From: Fimbriimonadia bacterium
Lineage (GTDB): Bacteria; Armatimonadota; Fimbriimonadia; Fimbriimonadales; GBS-DC
Reading direction: 5' to 3'
DNA length: 43,154 nt
Assembly: GCA_026129765.1 (NCBI GenBank)
Contig: JAHCHP010000025.1
Location: forward strand, 1 to 43,154
The notes below the pieces were generated by a model. That model did no database searches. It was not told the DNA's origin and saw only the letters and a program-made list of their open reading frames with translations. Each line of letters starts with the position of its first letter. Position 1 is the first letter of the stretch. This document shows positions 1 through 7,859 of this stretch, piece by piece. The translations under genes were made by a program, and so were the position numbers.

Positions 1-2
1 CG

Positions 3-2537
3 AGCGCGCTGTTCCCGGACGGCTATTCCCGTCGGATTGTGTTGCTGTCCGACGGGAACGAAACCCAGAGCGATGCGCGTTCTGCCGCGCAGGTGGCAGC
101 CGTCGATCACATCGAAATCGATGCGGTTCCGCTGCGACCGTTAGAGCAGAAGAAAGAGGTGCTGGTGGCGCGTTTAGAAACGCCCGGCGAAGCGAAAACC
201 GGCGAACCTTTTGAAGTGAAAACGATTATCGAATCGCAAGCGAATACGGAAGGCACACTGATTATTGACCGGGATGGCGTGCCGGTCAAGCGCATGACCG
301 TTTCGCTCTCTCCGGGCAAGAATGTGATTCTCACCTCGCTTCGCTTGGATAAAGCGGGCGCGCATCGTCTCCGAGCGACATTAGAAGCGCAGCCCGACCA
401 AGACCCGCGCAACAATGTGGGCATGGGCGTTGTGAGCGTACGAGGCAAGCCGCGGGTGCTGTTAGCAGAAGGCGCGCCCGACCCGACCGCCGCTCTCAAT
501 CGCGCTCTTTCCGCCAATCAAATCGAAGTGGACAAGATCGGACCCAACGAATTTCCCTCGCGTCCAGAAGACCTGCAAGCCTACGACGCAATTCTGTTTT
601 CGGACTACCCTGCAGAAAACTTAACCTCTCAACAGATGGTCGCCCTGGAAAGCGCGGTTCGCGACACCGGCATTGGCTTTATGATGATTGGAGGTATGGG
701 GTCGTTCCAAACCGGCGGCTACTATGCGACTCCCATTGCCGAGATGCTGCCGGTCGATATGGAACTAAAACACCGCAAAATCTATCACGCTTCCACCGTG
801 CTATTGATCATCGATTCATCTGGTAGTATGAACCAACAAGTCGGGGGCGGCATGCGCAATGTGCATATCGCGGCGGAGGCTGCCATCCAGACTTTGCGAA
901 TGCTGCGCCCAATGGATCGCTTTGGCGTGATAGCCAGTAGCCATGGCTCCGACTGGTTGACGCCAGATATGGCGGTGACCAAAGCTGATCCCTTCGGCTG
1001 TGACGGCAGAAATTTTCAGGGATGTCACGGCGCGCGCGCTGGGCAGCCATTGGCGGCGATCTATGACGCGAACCAACGCGACAAGATTATCCAGGTACTG
1101 AACCGGGTTTATGGCACAGGCGGGGGCATTTTTATGCGGGGCAGTCTGGAAATGGCGCGGCGCGGCATGTTGACCGAACCGCCTACCCGCAGTCGCCACG
1201 TGCTGATTTTAGCCGACGCGAACGACTGCGACGAGCAGGAAGGCAGCCGCGAAGTGGTTCAACAGCTGCGCGCGGCGGGCGTAACGACCAGTATCATCGC
1301 GTTTGGTCAGGGTAAAGATGTGACCTATTTGAAATGGCTGGCAAAGGAGGGCGGCGGCAATTTCTATCTCTGTCAAGATGCCCGACATTTGCCGCGAATC
1401 TTCACGGCTGATGTCAGCACGATGACCCGCGCCGCGATTGAAGAGGGCGCGTTCCTGCCGAAAATCGCCTCCCGCGATGAGCGTATCGATTCGGTCGACT
1501 GGAACCGGGTGCCACCGCTGATGGCGTATAATCTTTTGGGTGAACGCCCGCTGGCGCAGACGCTTCTGAAAACGCATAAGGATGATCCGCTGTTAGCCAG
1601 TTGGCAGTATGGATTAGGCACGGTGGCGGCGTTTACTTCGGACGCGAAACCGAAATGGGCGCAGCGTTGGATGGGCTGGAGCGATTTTTCTGTCTTTTGG
1701 ACGCAGCAGGTGCGCAGTGTGCTGAGGAAAGGCGGTCGCAACCAGTTCGCGCTGAGCGGCACGATTCAAAATGGGAAAGGCGTGGTGGAGATGCAGGCGT
1801 TTTCGCCGGAAGGGGAGGCGATGAATCTACCCTCGCCACAAGTGCAAGTGGCAACTCCCAGCGGCAAATCGTTTGCCATCACCCTGCAGCAACAGGGCGC
1901 AGGCAAGTACCGCGGCGAGTTTGAACTGGGTGAAACCGGCACTTACCTGCTGAGTTCTCGGCAAACCGGACCGGATGGTAAACCGTCTGTGTTGACCACA
2001 GGGCTTGCGCTGCCTTATCCGCCCGAATATCAGTTCACGCGCCCGAATGAACCGCTGATGAAACAGGTGGCTCAACTGACCGGCGGGCAGTTCGAGCCTG
2101 AACCCGGCGCGGCGTTCCGCTCATTGTCCCGGTCCGACTCCAGTATGCGCGAGCTTTGGCAGCCCGCGCTTTCTCTGGCGATGCTATTGTTGCTTGCCGA
2201 CATCACCCTCCGGCGTCTTGCCTTGTCGATGCCCAAAGCGTTCGGTCTCATCTGGGAAGCGATTATGACCCTGCGTTTACCACGCCGCGCGCCCGCGCAA
2301 ACCCGGCAGGCAACGGAACGATTGCAGCAAGCCAAATCGCGCGCGGGGACCCGCCGTTCAAACAGTCCCTCGCCCGCTCCGGTGAATCGTTCTGAAGCGT
2401 CTGCGCAACCCCCGCCTGCCTCTGCCCCCGCGCCGCGTTCTGAAGAGGCGAAGCCTGTCCCATCCGCCCGCGCCAACCCGGAACAGAAAACGCTATCCCG
2501 GTTGTTGGATAAGAAACGACAACGAGAGGATGAGTGA
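3..2537 (+). CDS. VWA domain membrane protein with glutamine-amidotransferase-like region (5' truncated)
   Basis: The reading frame is open from the window edge, and the first visible residues (SALFPDGYSRRIVLLSDGNE) look like the end of a VWA fold, so the start lies upstream; 844 residues are visible. A GKPRVLLAEGAPD...FSDYPAENLT region resembles the PF07090 amidotransferase-like fold, without an evident catalytic Cys. A second VWA domain follows, with a MIDAS-type DSSGS and a later LILADANDCD strand. Near the C-terminus is one membrane segment (LWQPALSLAMLLLLADITL), then a basic, Pro/Ala/Arg-rich cytoplasmic tail of about 100 residues. Such proteins in Planctomycetes, Chloroflexi and Armatimonadota usually start with membrane helices in a BatA-like arrangement. 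The role is unknown; metal-dependent protein binding at the cell envelope is an inference. It converges with the next gene. Confidence 0.85.
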   Translation, partial: SALFPDGYSRRIVLLSDGNETQSDARSAAQVAAVDHIEIDAVPLRPLEQKKEVLVARLETPGEAKTGEPFEVKTIIESQANTEGTLIIDRDGVPVKRMTVSLSPGKNVILTSLRLDKAGAHRLRATLEAQPDQDPRNNVGMGVVSVRGKPRVLLAEGAPDPTAALNRALSANQIEVDKIGPNEFPSRPEDLQAYDAILFSDYPAENLTSQQMVALESAVRDTGIGFMMIGGMGSFQTGGYYATPIAEMLPVDMELKHRKIYHASTVLLIIDSSGSMNQQVGGGMRNVHIAAEAAIQTLRMLRPMDRFGVIASSHGSDWLTPDMAVTKADPFGCDGRNFQGCHGARAGQPLAAIYDANQRDKIIQVLNRVYGTGGGIFMRGSLEMARRGMLTEPPTRSRHVLILADANDCDEQEGSREVVQQLRAAGVTTSIIAFGQGKDVTYLKWLAKEGGGNFYLCQDARHLPRIFTADVSTMTRAAIEEGAFLPKIASRDERIDSVDWNRVPPLMAYNLLGERPLAQTLLKTHKDDPLLASWQYGLGTVAAFTSDAKPKWAQRWMGWSDFSVFWTQQVRSVLRKGGRNQFALSGTIQNGKGVVEMQAFSPEGEAMNLPSPQVQVATPSGKSFAITLQQQGAGKYRGEFELGETGTYLLSSRQTGPDGKPSVLTTGLALPYPPEYQFTRPNEPLMKQVAQLTGGQFEPEPGAAFRSLSRSDSSMRELWQPALSLAMLLLLADITLRRLALSMPKAFGLIWEAIMTLRLPRRAPAQTRQATERLQQAKSRAGTRRSNSPSPAPVNRSEASAQPPPASAPAPRSEEAKPVPSARANPEQKTLSRLLDKKRQREDE

Positions 2538-2557
2538 GGGAAGGGGGATAGCTTTTT

Positions 2558-2780
2558 TCACTCTGAGCGCAGCGAATGGGTCTGCTTTCAAAAACAGATG
2601 CCTCGGCTGCGCTCGGCATGACAAGGTAGACGTGTAGGGGGGATCAGTTGGGCGCACACACAGGTGTGCCCCTACAAGGCTGTTATTCTGAGCGGAGCGA
2701 AGAATCTGCTTGATCCCTGTGTTCCCCGCTTTTGCGAGGATGAGCAACGGGAATGACGACAGGTTTTGAGACACCTTCAC
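2558..2780. repeat. Dispersed modular repeat cluster 1
   Basis: This fills most of the 356-base gap between the convergent genes. In order it holds a CTCTGAGCGCAGCGAATGGG module, a CCTCGGCTGCGCTCGGCATG module, a GGGCGCACACACAGGTGTGC-type palindromic module, an ATTCTGAGCGGAGCGAAGAA module and a block ending in AACGGGAATGACGACAGG. The last block and the text after it (to about 2790) recur nearly unchanged at 29760-29823. No coding signal is seen. Confidence 0.85.
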
Positions 2781-2841
2781 TGGGGATTGTCCCCTCCACA
2801 CCCTTTGCGTTTTTGTGTTGTTTTGGGGTGACAAATAAAGG

Positions 2842-2875
2842 GCTCCTTCCCCATGCAAACACAAGGGGAAGGAGC
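2842..2875 (-). terminator. Terminator of the 2894-3829 gene
   Basis: A perfect 11-bp inverted repeat (GCTCCTTCCCC / GGGGAAGGAGC, 12-base loop) lies 18 bases past the stop codon of the minus-strand gene. On that strand it is followed by CCTTTATTTG, a modest T-rich tail. Confidence 0.75.
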
Positions 2876-2893
2876 GAAGAGGATAAAACGAAC

Positions 2894-3829
2894 TTAACAA
2901 CCGCTGCCGAAATTGAACAGCACGATTAGTAGGTCTTCGTCATCTACAAAGCCGTTGCCGCTGACATCTTCAGGGCAAATGCCGCAGAAGTTGCCGAACG
3001 CAAACAGAACCGCCAGCAAGTCTACATCGTTTACACAGCCGTCACCATTGACATCCCCTTCGATACCGACAGGCGGACAGGCAGTGCTGTTATCGTTGCC
3101 CGGGGTCATTGTGCAGTCTGCAGAAAAAGCCTCTGCCGGTGTCATGCGAGCCGTATCGAACTTGAAGGGACCCAATGGATTGGTGTCTAACAGGGCATCT
3201 GAAACCACTCGAGTTCCGTCGCTCTTCAGTACATAGCAATCCGGCGTGAAGCCCCCGTAAGGGAACGTGGGCAAACCGAACTGACCGGCATACATGGGGT
3301 CGGTCGTGTCCGTGTCCTGCCAAGAGCAACCGTCTAAAATCTCTTCCCAAGGCGCGCTGTCTAAAATGCCATCGTTGTCGGCATCCAGGTCATCGCCCGC
3401 CGATACGCCAAACAAGCCGCGCACTAACAAATAAGTCGTGCTGCCGTTTTCCAGGTCGGGGTTGAAATCCGCAATGACAATTGTTGTGCCAGTGGCGGGA
3501 GTGGGCAGCAGAACATCGCCCGAGTCGCGCCACAACAGCAGACCGTTGGAGCCGGTTCGAAGCCCTTGTAAGGGCAGAATCTGGTTGATGCGACCGCGCC
3601 GTTGCGCGCCATCACCGTCGATTTCCAAAATCCATAGATCATCCAGCGAATAGTTCGGGGAGTCACTCTTGATTTCGATGAACTCGCGCCCGTTGTCATT
3701 GCCGGGAACGCTGCCATCCGAAGTGCCAGGAACATTGACTAAAATTTCGCTGAACTTAACCTGCGCGTCGCTGACCGCTATCTGAGCCAACAGCGCGCCC
3801 GCCACTACAAAATTGATCAAACCTTTCAT
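2894..3829 (-). CDS. Secreted lamin-tail-like protein with C-terminal dockerin-like repeats
   Basis: A 311-residue exported protein. The signal peptide is MKGLINFVVAGALLAQIAVSDA. The next ~110 residues (FSEILVNVPG...REFIEIKSDSPNYSLDDLWI) have the order and spacing of a lamin-tail-like (LTD) beta domain, seen by pattern only. A mid-protein Asp-rich loop (GDDLDADNDGILD) looks like a calcium site. The last ~55 residues carry two dockerin/EF-hand-type loops, GDVNGDGCVNDVD and DVSGNGFVDDED, each followed by LL.VLF.FG, and end in FNFGSGC. ATG at 3829 is preceded by AGGAGG. It is a paralogue of the 36290-37246 gene and shares its promoter architecture. Function unknown: calcium-stabilised surface protein is likely, a scaffold role is not shown. 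Confidence 0.85.
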   Translation of the reverse strand: MKGLINFVVAGALLAQIAVSDAQVKFSEILVNVPGTSDGSVPGNDNGREFIEIKSDSPNYSLDDLWILEIDGDGAQRRGRINQILPLQGLRTGSNGLLLWRDSGDVLLPTPATGTTIVIADFNPDLENGSTTYLLVRGLFGVSAGDDLDADNDGILDSAPWEEILDGCSWQDTDTTDPMYAGQFGLPTFPYGGFTPDCYVLKSDGTRVVSDALLDTNPLGPFKFDTARMTPAEAFSADCTMTPGNDNSTACPPVGIEGDVNGDGCVNDVDLLAVLFAFGNFCGICPEDVSGNGFVDDEDLLIVLFNFGSGC

Positions 3830-3864
3830 TGATATAACCTCCTAAGCATTCAAACTACACATGT

Positions 3865-3897
3865 ATTATAGACGAAAAATCGTTAAAGAACGGTTAA
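3865..3897 (-). promoter_or_regulatory. Promoter with 11-bp TTAAC repeats (Pho-box-like)
   Basis: On the minus strand this reads TTAAC, 6 bases, TTAAC, 11 bases (GATTTTTCGTC), then a perfect -10 TATAAT at 3870-3865. There is no separate -35 box. The same geometry occurs twice at 37323-37410. Tandem half-sites with an 11-bp period ending about 11 bp from the -10 are typical of PhoB/OmpR-family activator sites; the regulator itself is not in the window. Confidence 0.65.
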
Positions 3898-3945
3898 GGG
3901 GGGGAATTGGGCATTTTTTGGATACCCTGTGAGAGATTCAAAAGG

Positions 3946-3951
3946 TATAAT
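3946..3951 (+). promoter_or_regulatory. -10 box (TATAAT) of a probably leaderless purK
   Basis: Perfect TATAAT followed by 7 bases and then the GTG at 3959. A transcript starting about 7 bases after the -10 would begin at or next to the start codon. No Shine-Dalgarno sequence lies before the GTG and no convincing -35 is seen. Confidence 0.6.
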
Positions 3952-3958
3952 CTGTTTC

Positions 3959-5047
3959 GTGAAAGTGGGGGTATTGGGCGCGGGACAGTTGGGACGAATG
4001 ATGGCGCTGGCGGGCTATCCGCTGGGGCTGCATTTTCGATTCTATGATCCCAATCCCGAATCGCCGGCAGGGCATTTAGCGGAGCTGATCAGCGCGCCTT
4101 ATGACGATTTCGACTCGCTGCGCGCTTTTGCGGCGGGGTTAGATGTGATTACCTATGAATTTGAGAATGTGCCTTCCCCCACCGCGCGCTTTTTAGAAGA
4201 AGGCATCGCGCCCCTGTTTCCCTCTTCGCGCGCATTGGATACCGCTCAAGACCGTCTGTCCGAAAAGCGGCTTTTTCAGCAGTTAGGTATCCCAACGCCC
4301 GCTTTTCAATCCGTCGACACACAAGAGGAACTTCTTTCCGCGTTGAAAGCGATCGGCACGCCCGCGATTCTGAAAACGCGCCGGATGGGTTACGATGGCA
4401 AAGGGCAGGCGTCCTTGACTTCGCCCGCTGAGGCAGAGCAAGTGTGGCAGCAGTTGGGTGGCCAGCCGCTTATTCTGGAGCAGCGAATCGCCTTTGAGCG
4501 AGAACTGTCGATCCTGTCCGTTCGAGACCGCTCCGGCAAGATCGCTTTCTACCCGCTGGTGGAGAATCATCATGACGCGGGCATTTTGCGCCTCTCGCTC
4601 GCGCCTGCGCCCCACCTCAGCCACGCGCTGCAAGCACAGGCGGAATCGTTAGCCCGTAAGGTGCTGGAGATGCTCGATTATGTGGGCGTTTTAGCGATAG
4701 AACTGTTTCAAAAAGAGGATCAACTCATCGCGAATGAAATGGCTCCGCGCGTTCACAACTCCGGGCATTGGACGATGGAAGGAGCTGTGACCAGCCAATT
4801 TGAAAACCACCTCCGGGCGATTCTGGGCTTCCCGCTGGGAGAGACCGCCCCACGAGGCTGCTCCGCCATGTTCAATCTGATCGGCGCGCTGCCAGACCTC
4901 ACCGAAGTCCTAAGCCTGCCCGGCGCGCGCCTGCACTTGTATGGCAAACAGCCGAAACCGGGCAGAAAATTGGGGCATATTACGCTTTGCGGCGACCGCC
5001 ATGACCTGATGGGTCCGCTCGTGAGCGCGCTTAAAACCCAGCTTTGA
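3959..5047 (+). CDS. purK: 5-(carboxyamino)imidazole ribonucleotide synthase
   Basis: ATP-grasp enzyme of purine biosynthesis that carboxylates AIR to N5-CAIR with ATP and bicarbonate. The 362 residues begin with the PurK signature VGVLGAGQLGRMMALAGYPLG. Then come DVITYEFENVPS, the ATP-grasp loop KTRRMGYDGKGQA, the PLILEQRIAFERELSILSVR strand and NEMAPRVHNSGHWTMEGA, all characteristic. A longer frame opens at 3929, but that GTG lies upstream of a perfect TATAAT, so I chose GTG 3959, which fits the family N-terminus. No purE is adjacent; purH is at 26.7-28.3 kb, so purine genes are scattered here. Length is normal for PurK. Confidence 0.95.
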   Translation: MKVGVLGAGQLGRMMALAGYPLGLHFRFYDPNPESPAGHLAELISAPYDDFDSLRAFAAGLDVITYEFENVPSPTARFLEEGIAPLFPSSRALDTAQDRLSEKRLFQQLGIPTPAFQSVDTQEELLSALKAIGTPAILKTRRMGYDGKGQASLTSPAEAEQVWQQLGGQPLILEQRIAFERELSILSVRDRSGKIAFYPLVENHHDAGILRLSLAPAPHLSHALQAQAESLARKVLEMLDYVGVLAIELFQKEDQLIANEMAPRVHNSGHWTMEGAVTSQFENHLRAILGFPLGETAPRGCSAMFNLIGALPDLTEVLSLPGARLHLYGKQPKPGRKLGHITLCGDRHDLMGPLVSALKTQL

Positions 5048-5197
5048 AGCGCAAAAACCCGTATATTTACCTTCTCAATGCGCCATGCTATCAGTGGAAC
5101 AATCCTTCATAGCAGGGGGCAGGACAACGTCGCCCGTCAAACCAATTAACTGAGTTTGTCCCGCTCCCAAGCACATTCACATGGAGGGAACCAACGA

Positions 5198-5548
5198 ATG
5201 CATCGGTTTAAACGCAGAAATAAGGGTTTTACCCTTGTAGAAATTATGATCGTGGTGCTGATCATCGGGATTCTGCTCGCGATTGCCGTACCGAACTTTG
5301 TACGCGCCCGCGAAACATCCCGAACGAAGACCTGTGTCGCGAATTTGAAACAAATTGACGCCGCGAAAGAGCAATGGGCTATGGATAACAACCACTCGAA
5401 CGGTCAAGCATGCGCTATGACGGACTTGACAGGTGGCGGAAACCCTTACCTGAAGAATACGCCTTCTTGTCCTTCGGGCGGAACCTATACCGTGGGCAAC
5501 GTGGGAACGAACCCCAGCTGCAGCATCGGCGGCGGACATACCCTGTAA
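5198..5548 (+). CDS. Type IV pilin-like protein
   Basis: A 116-residue prepilin. A short basic leader (MHRFKRRNKG) precedes the prepilin-peptidase site G10/F11, then FTLVEIMIVVLIIGILLAIAVP with the conserved Glu at mature position 5 and the hydrophobic N-terminal helix. The C-terminal part is short, Gly/Asn/Ser-rich and has four Cys residues (KTCVANLK, QACAMT, PSCPSG, PSCSIG), possibly paired as disulfides. It could be a minor pilin, a pseudopilin or a major pilin; the strong terminator just downstream suggests a stand-alone, well-expressed unit. ATG 5198 is preceded by GGAGGG; a longer in-frame start at 5156 would add residues before the leader and is less likely. Confidence 0.9.
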   Translation: MHRFKRRNKGFTLVEIMIVVLIIGILLAIAVPNFVRARETSRTKTCVANLKQIDAAKEQWAMDNNHSNGQACAMTDLTGGGNPYLKNTPSCPSGGTYTVGNVGTNPSCSIGGGHTL

Positions 5549-5572
5549 GCAGTCTCATCGGTTTATCAACCT

Positions 5573-5616
5573 AACCGGCAGCTTCGCCTCGCGTGAAGTC
5601 TGCCGGTTTGTTTTTT
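5573..5616 (+). terminator. Rho-independent terminator after the pilin gene
   Basis: AACCGGCAG pairs with CTGCCGGTT, with an inner CTTC/GAAG stem, followed by TTTGTTTTTT. This is the clearest intrinsic terminator in the window. Confidence 0.9.
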
Positions 5617-5650
5617 GAAGGTCTCACAAATCGAAGTGTCTCTGTTTGGG

Positions 5651-5656
5651 TATACT
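5651..5656 (+). promoter_or_regulatory. -10 box (TATACT) upstream of pntAA
   Basis: GGTATACTT-type box ending 10 bases before the ATG at 5667. No ribosome site is visible between them, so the leader would be at most a few bases. Confidence 0.5.
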
Positions 5657-5666
5657 TAGGTCGATC

Positions 5667-6827
5667 ATGGTTATTGGCGTACTCAAAGAAACCTATCCGA
5701 ATGAGCGCAGGGTTGCGCTTGCGCCCCCCGTTATTCCCCTTTACAAGAAATTGGAGTGCCAGATTTTGGTCCAAACCGGCGCAGGGCTTGAAGCGGCTTT
5801 TCCCGATGCGATGTACGAGGAACAAGGCGCGTCGATCGTCAGCAGCCGGGAAGAGTTGTTTGCGCGGGCAGACTGTCTCATCACCTTGCGGACGGCAGGC
5901 GCGAACGAGGAAGCGGGCAGCGAAGAGATTCGCCTATTGCGAAGCGGTCAAACCCTCATTGGATTTATGGAGCCTTTATGGCGCGCTTCTGCGTTAGTTC
6001 CCTTTGCGGCGAGCGGCGCGAATCTTTACGCGATGGAACTGATGCCCCGCATCACGCGAGCGCAGAGCATGGACGCGCTTTCCTCCATGGCTACGATCAT
6101 CGGCTATAAAGCCGTTCTGCTGGCAGCGAACCGTCTGCCCCAGATGTTCCCGATGTTGATGACCGCTGCAGGAACCATTACGCCGGCGCGCGTGTTTGTG
6201 ATTGGCGCGGGCGTGGCGGGCTTGCAAGCGATGGCAACCGCCAAACGGTTGGGCGCGTCGGTGGAAGGGTACGATGTGCGACCTGCCGCGCGTGACCAGG
6301 TGGAGAGTGTGGGCGCGAAGTTCGTTGAACTGGATTTAGATACCGAAAACGCGGAGGATAAAGGCGGTTATGCCCGCGCCTTAGGTGAAGAGACTTACAA
6401 ACGCCAGCAGGCATTGTTGACCCCTTATCTCTCGCGCAGCGATGTGGTGATCACGACGGCTGCGATTCCCGGCAAGCGCGCGCCGCTGTTGGTGACCCGG
6501 GAGATGGTTCACGCCATGCCGACCGGATCGCTGATTGTCGATATTGCGGCTGAATGGGGCGGTAACTGCGAACTCACGCAACCCGACCAGATTCACAAAG
6601 AAGGCACGGTCGAAGTGATTGGCGCAGTCAACCTCGCTTCCACACTCCCGACCGACGCCAGCCTGCTTTATAGCCGGAATATGTTCAATTTCATTCAACA
6701 TTTGATAAAACAGGGCGCGCTGCCGTCGCCTTCGCTGCCTGCGGAGGATGAAATCGCGCGCGAGACCCTGGTGGCAACGAACGGGGAATTGGTGAATGAA
6801 CGAGTGAAACAATCGCTGAACGCTTAA
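5667..6827 (+). CDS. pntAA: NAD(P) transhydrogenase alpha subunit, part 1
   Basis: The soluble NAD(H)-binding domain I of proton-translocating transhydrogenase, 386 residues. It begins MVIGVLKETYPNERRVALAP, the alanine-dehydrogenase/PNT N-terminal signature. The Rossmann loop VIGAGVAGLQAMATAKRLGA leads into EGYDVRPAARDQVESVGAKF, and TTAAIPGKRAPLLV and VDIAAEWGGNCELT are also typical. The protein ends after domain I, as in split systems, and the membrane part is encoded 14 bases downstream. ATG 5667 fits the family start; an upstream TTG at 5646 would overlap the TATACT box and is rejected. A pntB gene does not follow. Confidence 0.93.
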   Translation: MVIGVLKETYPNERRVALAPPVIPLYKKLECQILVQTGAGLEAAFPDAMYEEQGASIVSSREELFARADCLITLRTAGANEEAGSEEIRLLRSGQTLIGFMEPLWRASALVPFAASGANLYAMELMPRITRAQSMDALSSMATIIGYKAVLLAANRLPQMFPMLMTAAGTITPARVFVIGAGVAGLQAMATAKRLGASVEGYDVRPAARDQVESVGAKFVELDLDTENAEDKGGYARALGEETYKRQQALLTPYLSRSDVVITTAAIPGKRAPLLVTREMVHAMPTGSLIVDIAAEWGGNCELTQPDQIHKEGTVEVIGAVNLASTLPTDASLLYSRNMFNFIQHLIKQGALPSPSLPAEDEIARETLVATNGELVNERVKQSLNA

Positions 6828-6841
6828 GGAACCTGCAACTT

Positions 6842-7144
6842 ATGGAAAACTTGATTCTGATGTTGACGATTTTTGTGCTGGCGATCTTTGTGGGATTCGA
6901 GATTATCACAAAGGTCCCGCCGATGTTGCATACGCCTTTGATGTCCGGCTCCAATGCGATTTCGGGCATTACCCTGGTGGGCGCGCTGTTGTCGGCAGGC
7001 GCGCAGCATACCACTCTGACAGCGGTCTTGGGGTTGATGGCAGTGGTGTTCGCTACGATTAACGTGGTGGGCGGATTTGCGGTCACCGACCGGATGTTGA
7101 GGATGTTCAAGCCCCAGCAGAAAACACCCGCGAAACGAGGTTAG
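6842..7144 (+). CDS. pntAB: NAD(P) transhydrogenase alpha subunit, part 2 (membrane)
   Basis: A 100-residue membrane protein with three hydrophobic helices (IFVLAIFVGFEIITKV, GITLVGALLSAG, LGLMAVVFATINVVGGFAVT). The signature VPPMLHTPLMSGSNAISGI identifies the small membrane subunit of split transhydrogenases, which forms the proton channel with PntB. It follows pntAA by 14 bases and is surely co-transcribed. The next gene is on the opposite strand, so PntB (NADP-binding domain III plus most membrane helices) must be encoded elsewhere. Confidence 0.93.
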   Translation: MENLILMLTIFVLAIFVGFEIITKVPPMLHTPLMSGSNAISGITLVGALLSAGAQHTTLTAVLGLMAVVFATINVVGGFAVTDRMLRMFKPQQKTPAKRG

Positions 7145-7155
7145 GTTATTTGACT

Positions 7156-7839
7156 CTAAATCGCGGCGACTTTCTGAACTCGCTCCCAATCATAGAGGAT
7201 GGGCTGCCCTATCACCTCTTCCAGCAAATCACCTTTTTTGTGAACCTGCTTCCACTCGCCGGCTTCCTGCCCTGTCGCTAACAAAGCGATGGTGAACTCC
7301 GTATCGGTGGAGTGGACTCGAAATCCCTGCACCAAAAACTCGTGCGAATAGTCGGCGGCATCAGCAACCCGCAATATTCCACCCAGCCACCGTACCCGTT
7401 GCCGGTCGTCTTCCGAGAGCGCGGCAAAATGGTCATGCTTCAAGGAGGGAACTGCTCGGCGATGGTAGCGGGCAATGGACCCGGCGATTAAACGCTCCCG
7501 CGCGGTCAGCGGCAGCAGGGGCGTATTGAGAATGATTCGCAGAGCGGTTTTGTGATGTCCTTTGGAACCCTCGATGAAACCGATGTCATGCAGCAGCGCG
7601 CCGCATTGAAGCCAAAATCGTTCCAGCGCGCCATATTGATGGATCGGTTGAAGCGCGTCGAACAACGCGAGCGTGAGACGAGTGGCATGCCGCACATGCG
7701 CGATTTCAAAGGTCAACTGCTCCATCAACGCTTCGACCGCCGCAAGAGCCTCTGCCCGCTCAGACAAGGGCAGCTCGATACGCGCCCACTGTTCGCTTTC
7801 GTAGACCGGTAAAGCGATATTCGCTGTCGTCCTTTCCAT
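7156..7839 (-). CDS. HD-domain phosphohydrolase (Ppx/GppA C-domain-like)
   Basis: A 227-residue soluble protein with HD-superfamily metal ligands: H51 in HVRHATRLT, H84-D85 in CGALLHDIGF, H95/H96 in KGHHKTA, the ARYHRR histidine, and a distal Asp in RVADAADYS. This pattern matches the HD domain found at the C-terminus of many Ppx/GppA exopolyphosphatases, here stand-alone. It is the last gene of a four-gene operon with a CHAD protein (20-base gap) and two kinase-like proteins. Since CHAD domains bind polyphosphate, a role in polyphosphate or phosphorylated-nucleotide turnover is likely; the substrate is not shown. It converges with pntAB, ending 11 bases from it. Confidence 0.8.
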   Translation of the reverse strand: MERTTANIALPVYESEQWARIELPLSERAEALAAVEALMEQLTFEIAHVRHATRLTLALFDALQPIHQYGALERFWLQCGALLHDIGFIEGSKGHHKTALRIILNTPLLPLTARERLIAGSIARYHRRAVPSLKHDHFAALSEDDRQRVRWLGGILRVADAADYSHEFLVQGFRVHSTDTEFTIALLATGQEAGEWKQVHKKGDLLEEVIGQPILYDWERVQKVAAI

Positions 7840-7859
7840 GGCTTGTTTCCATCCTTGTT

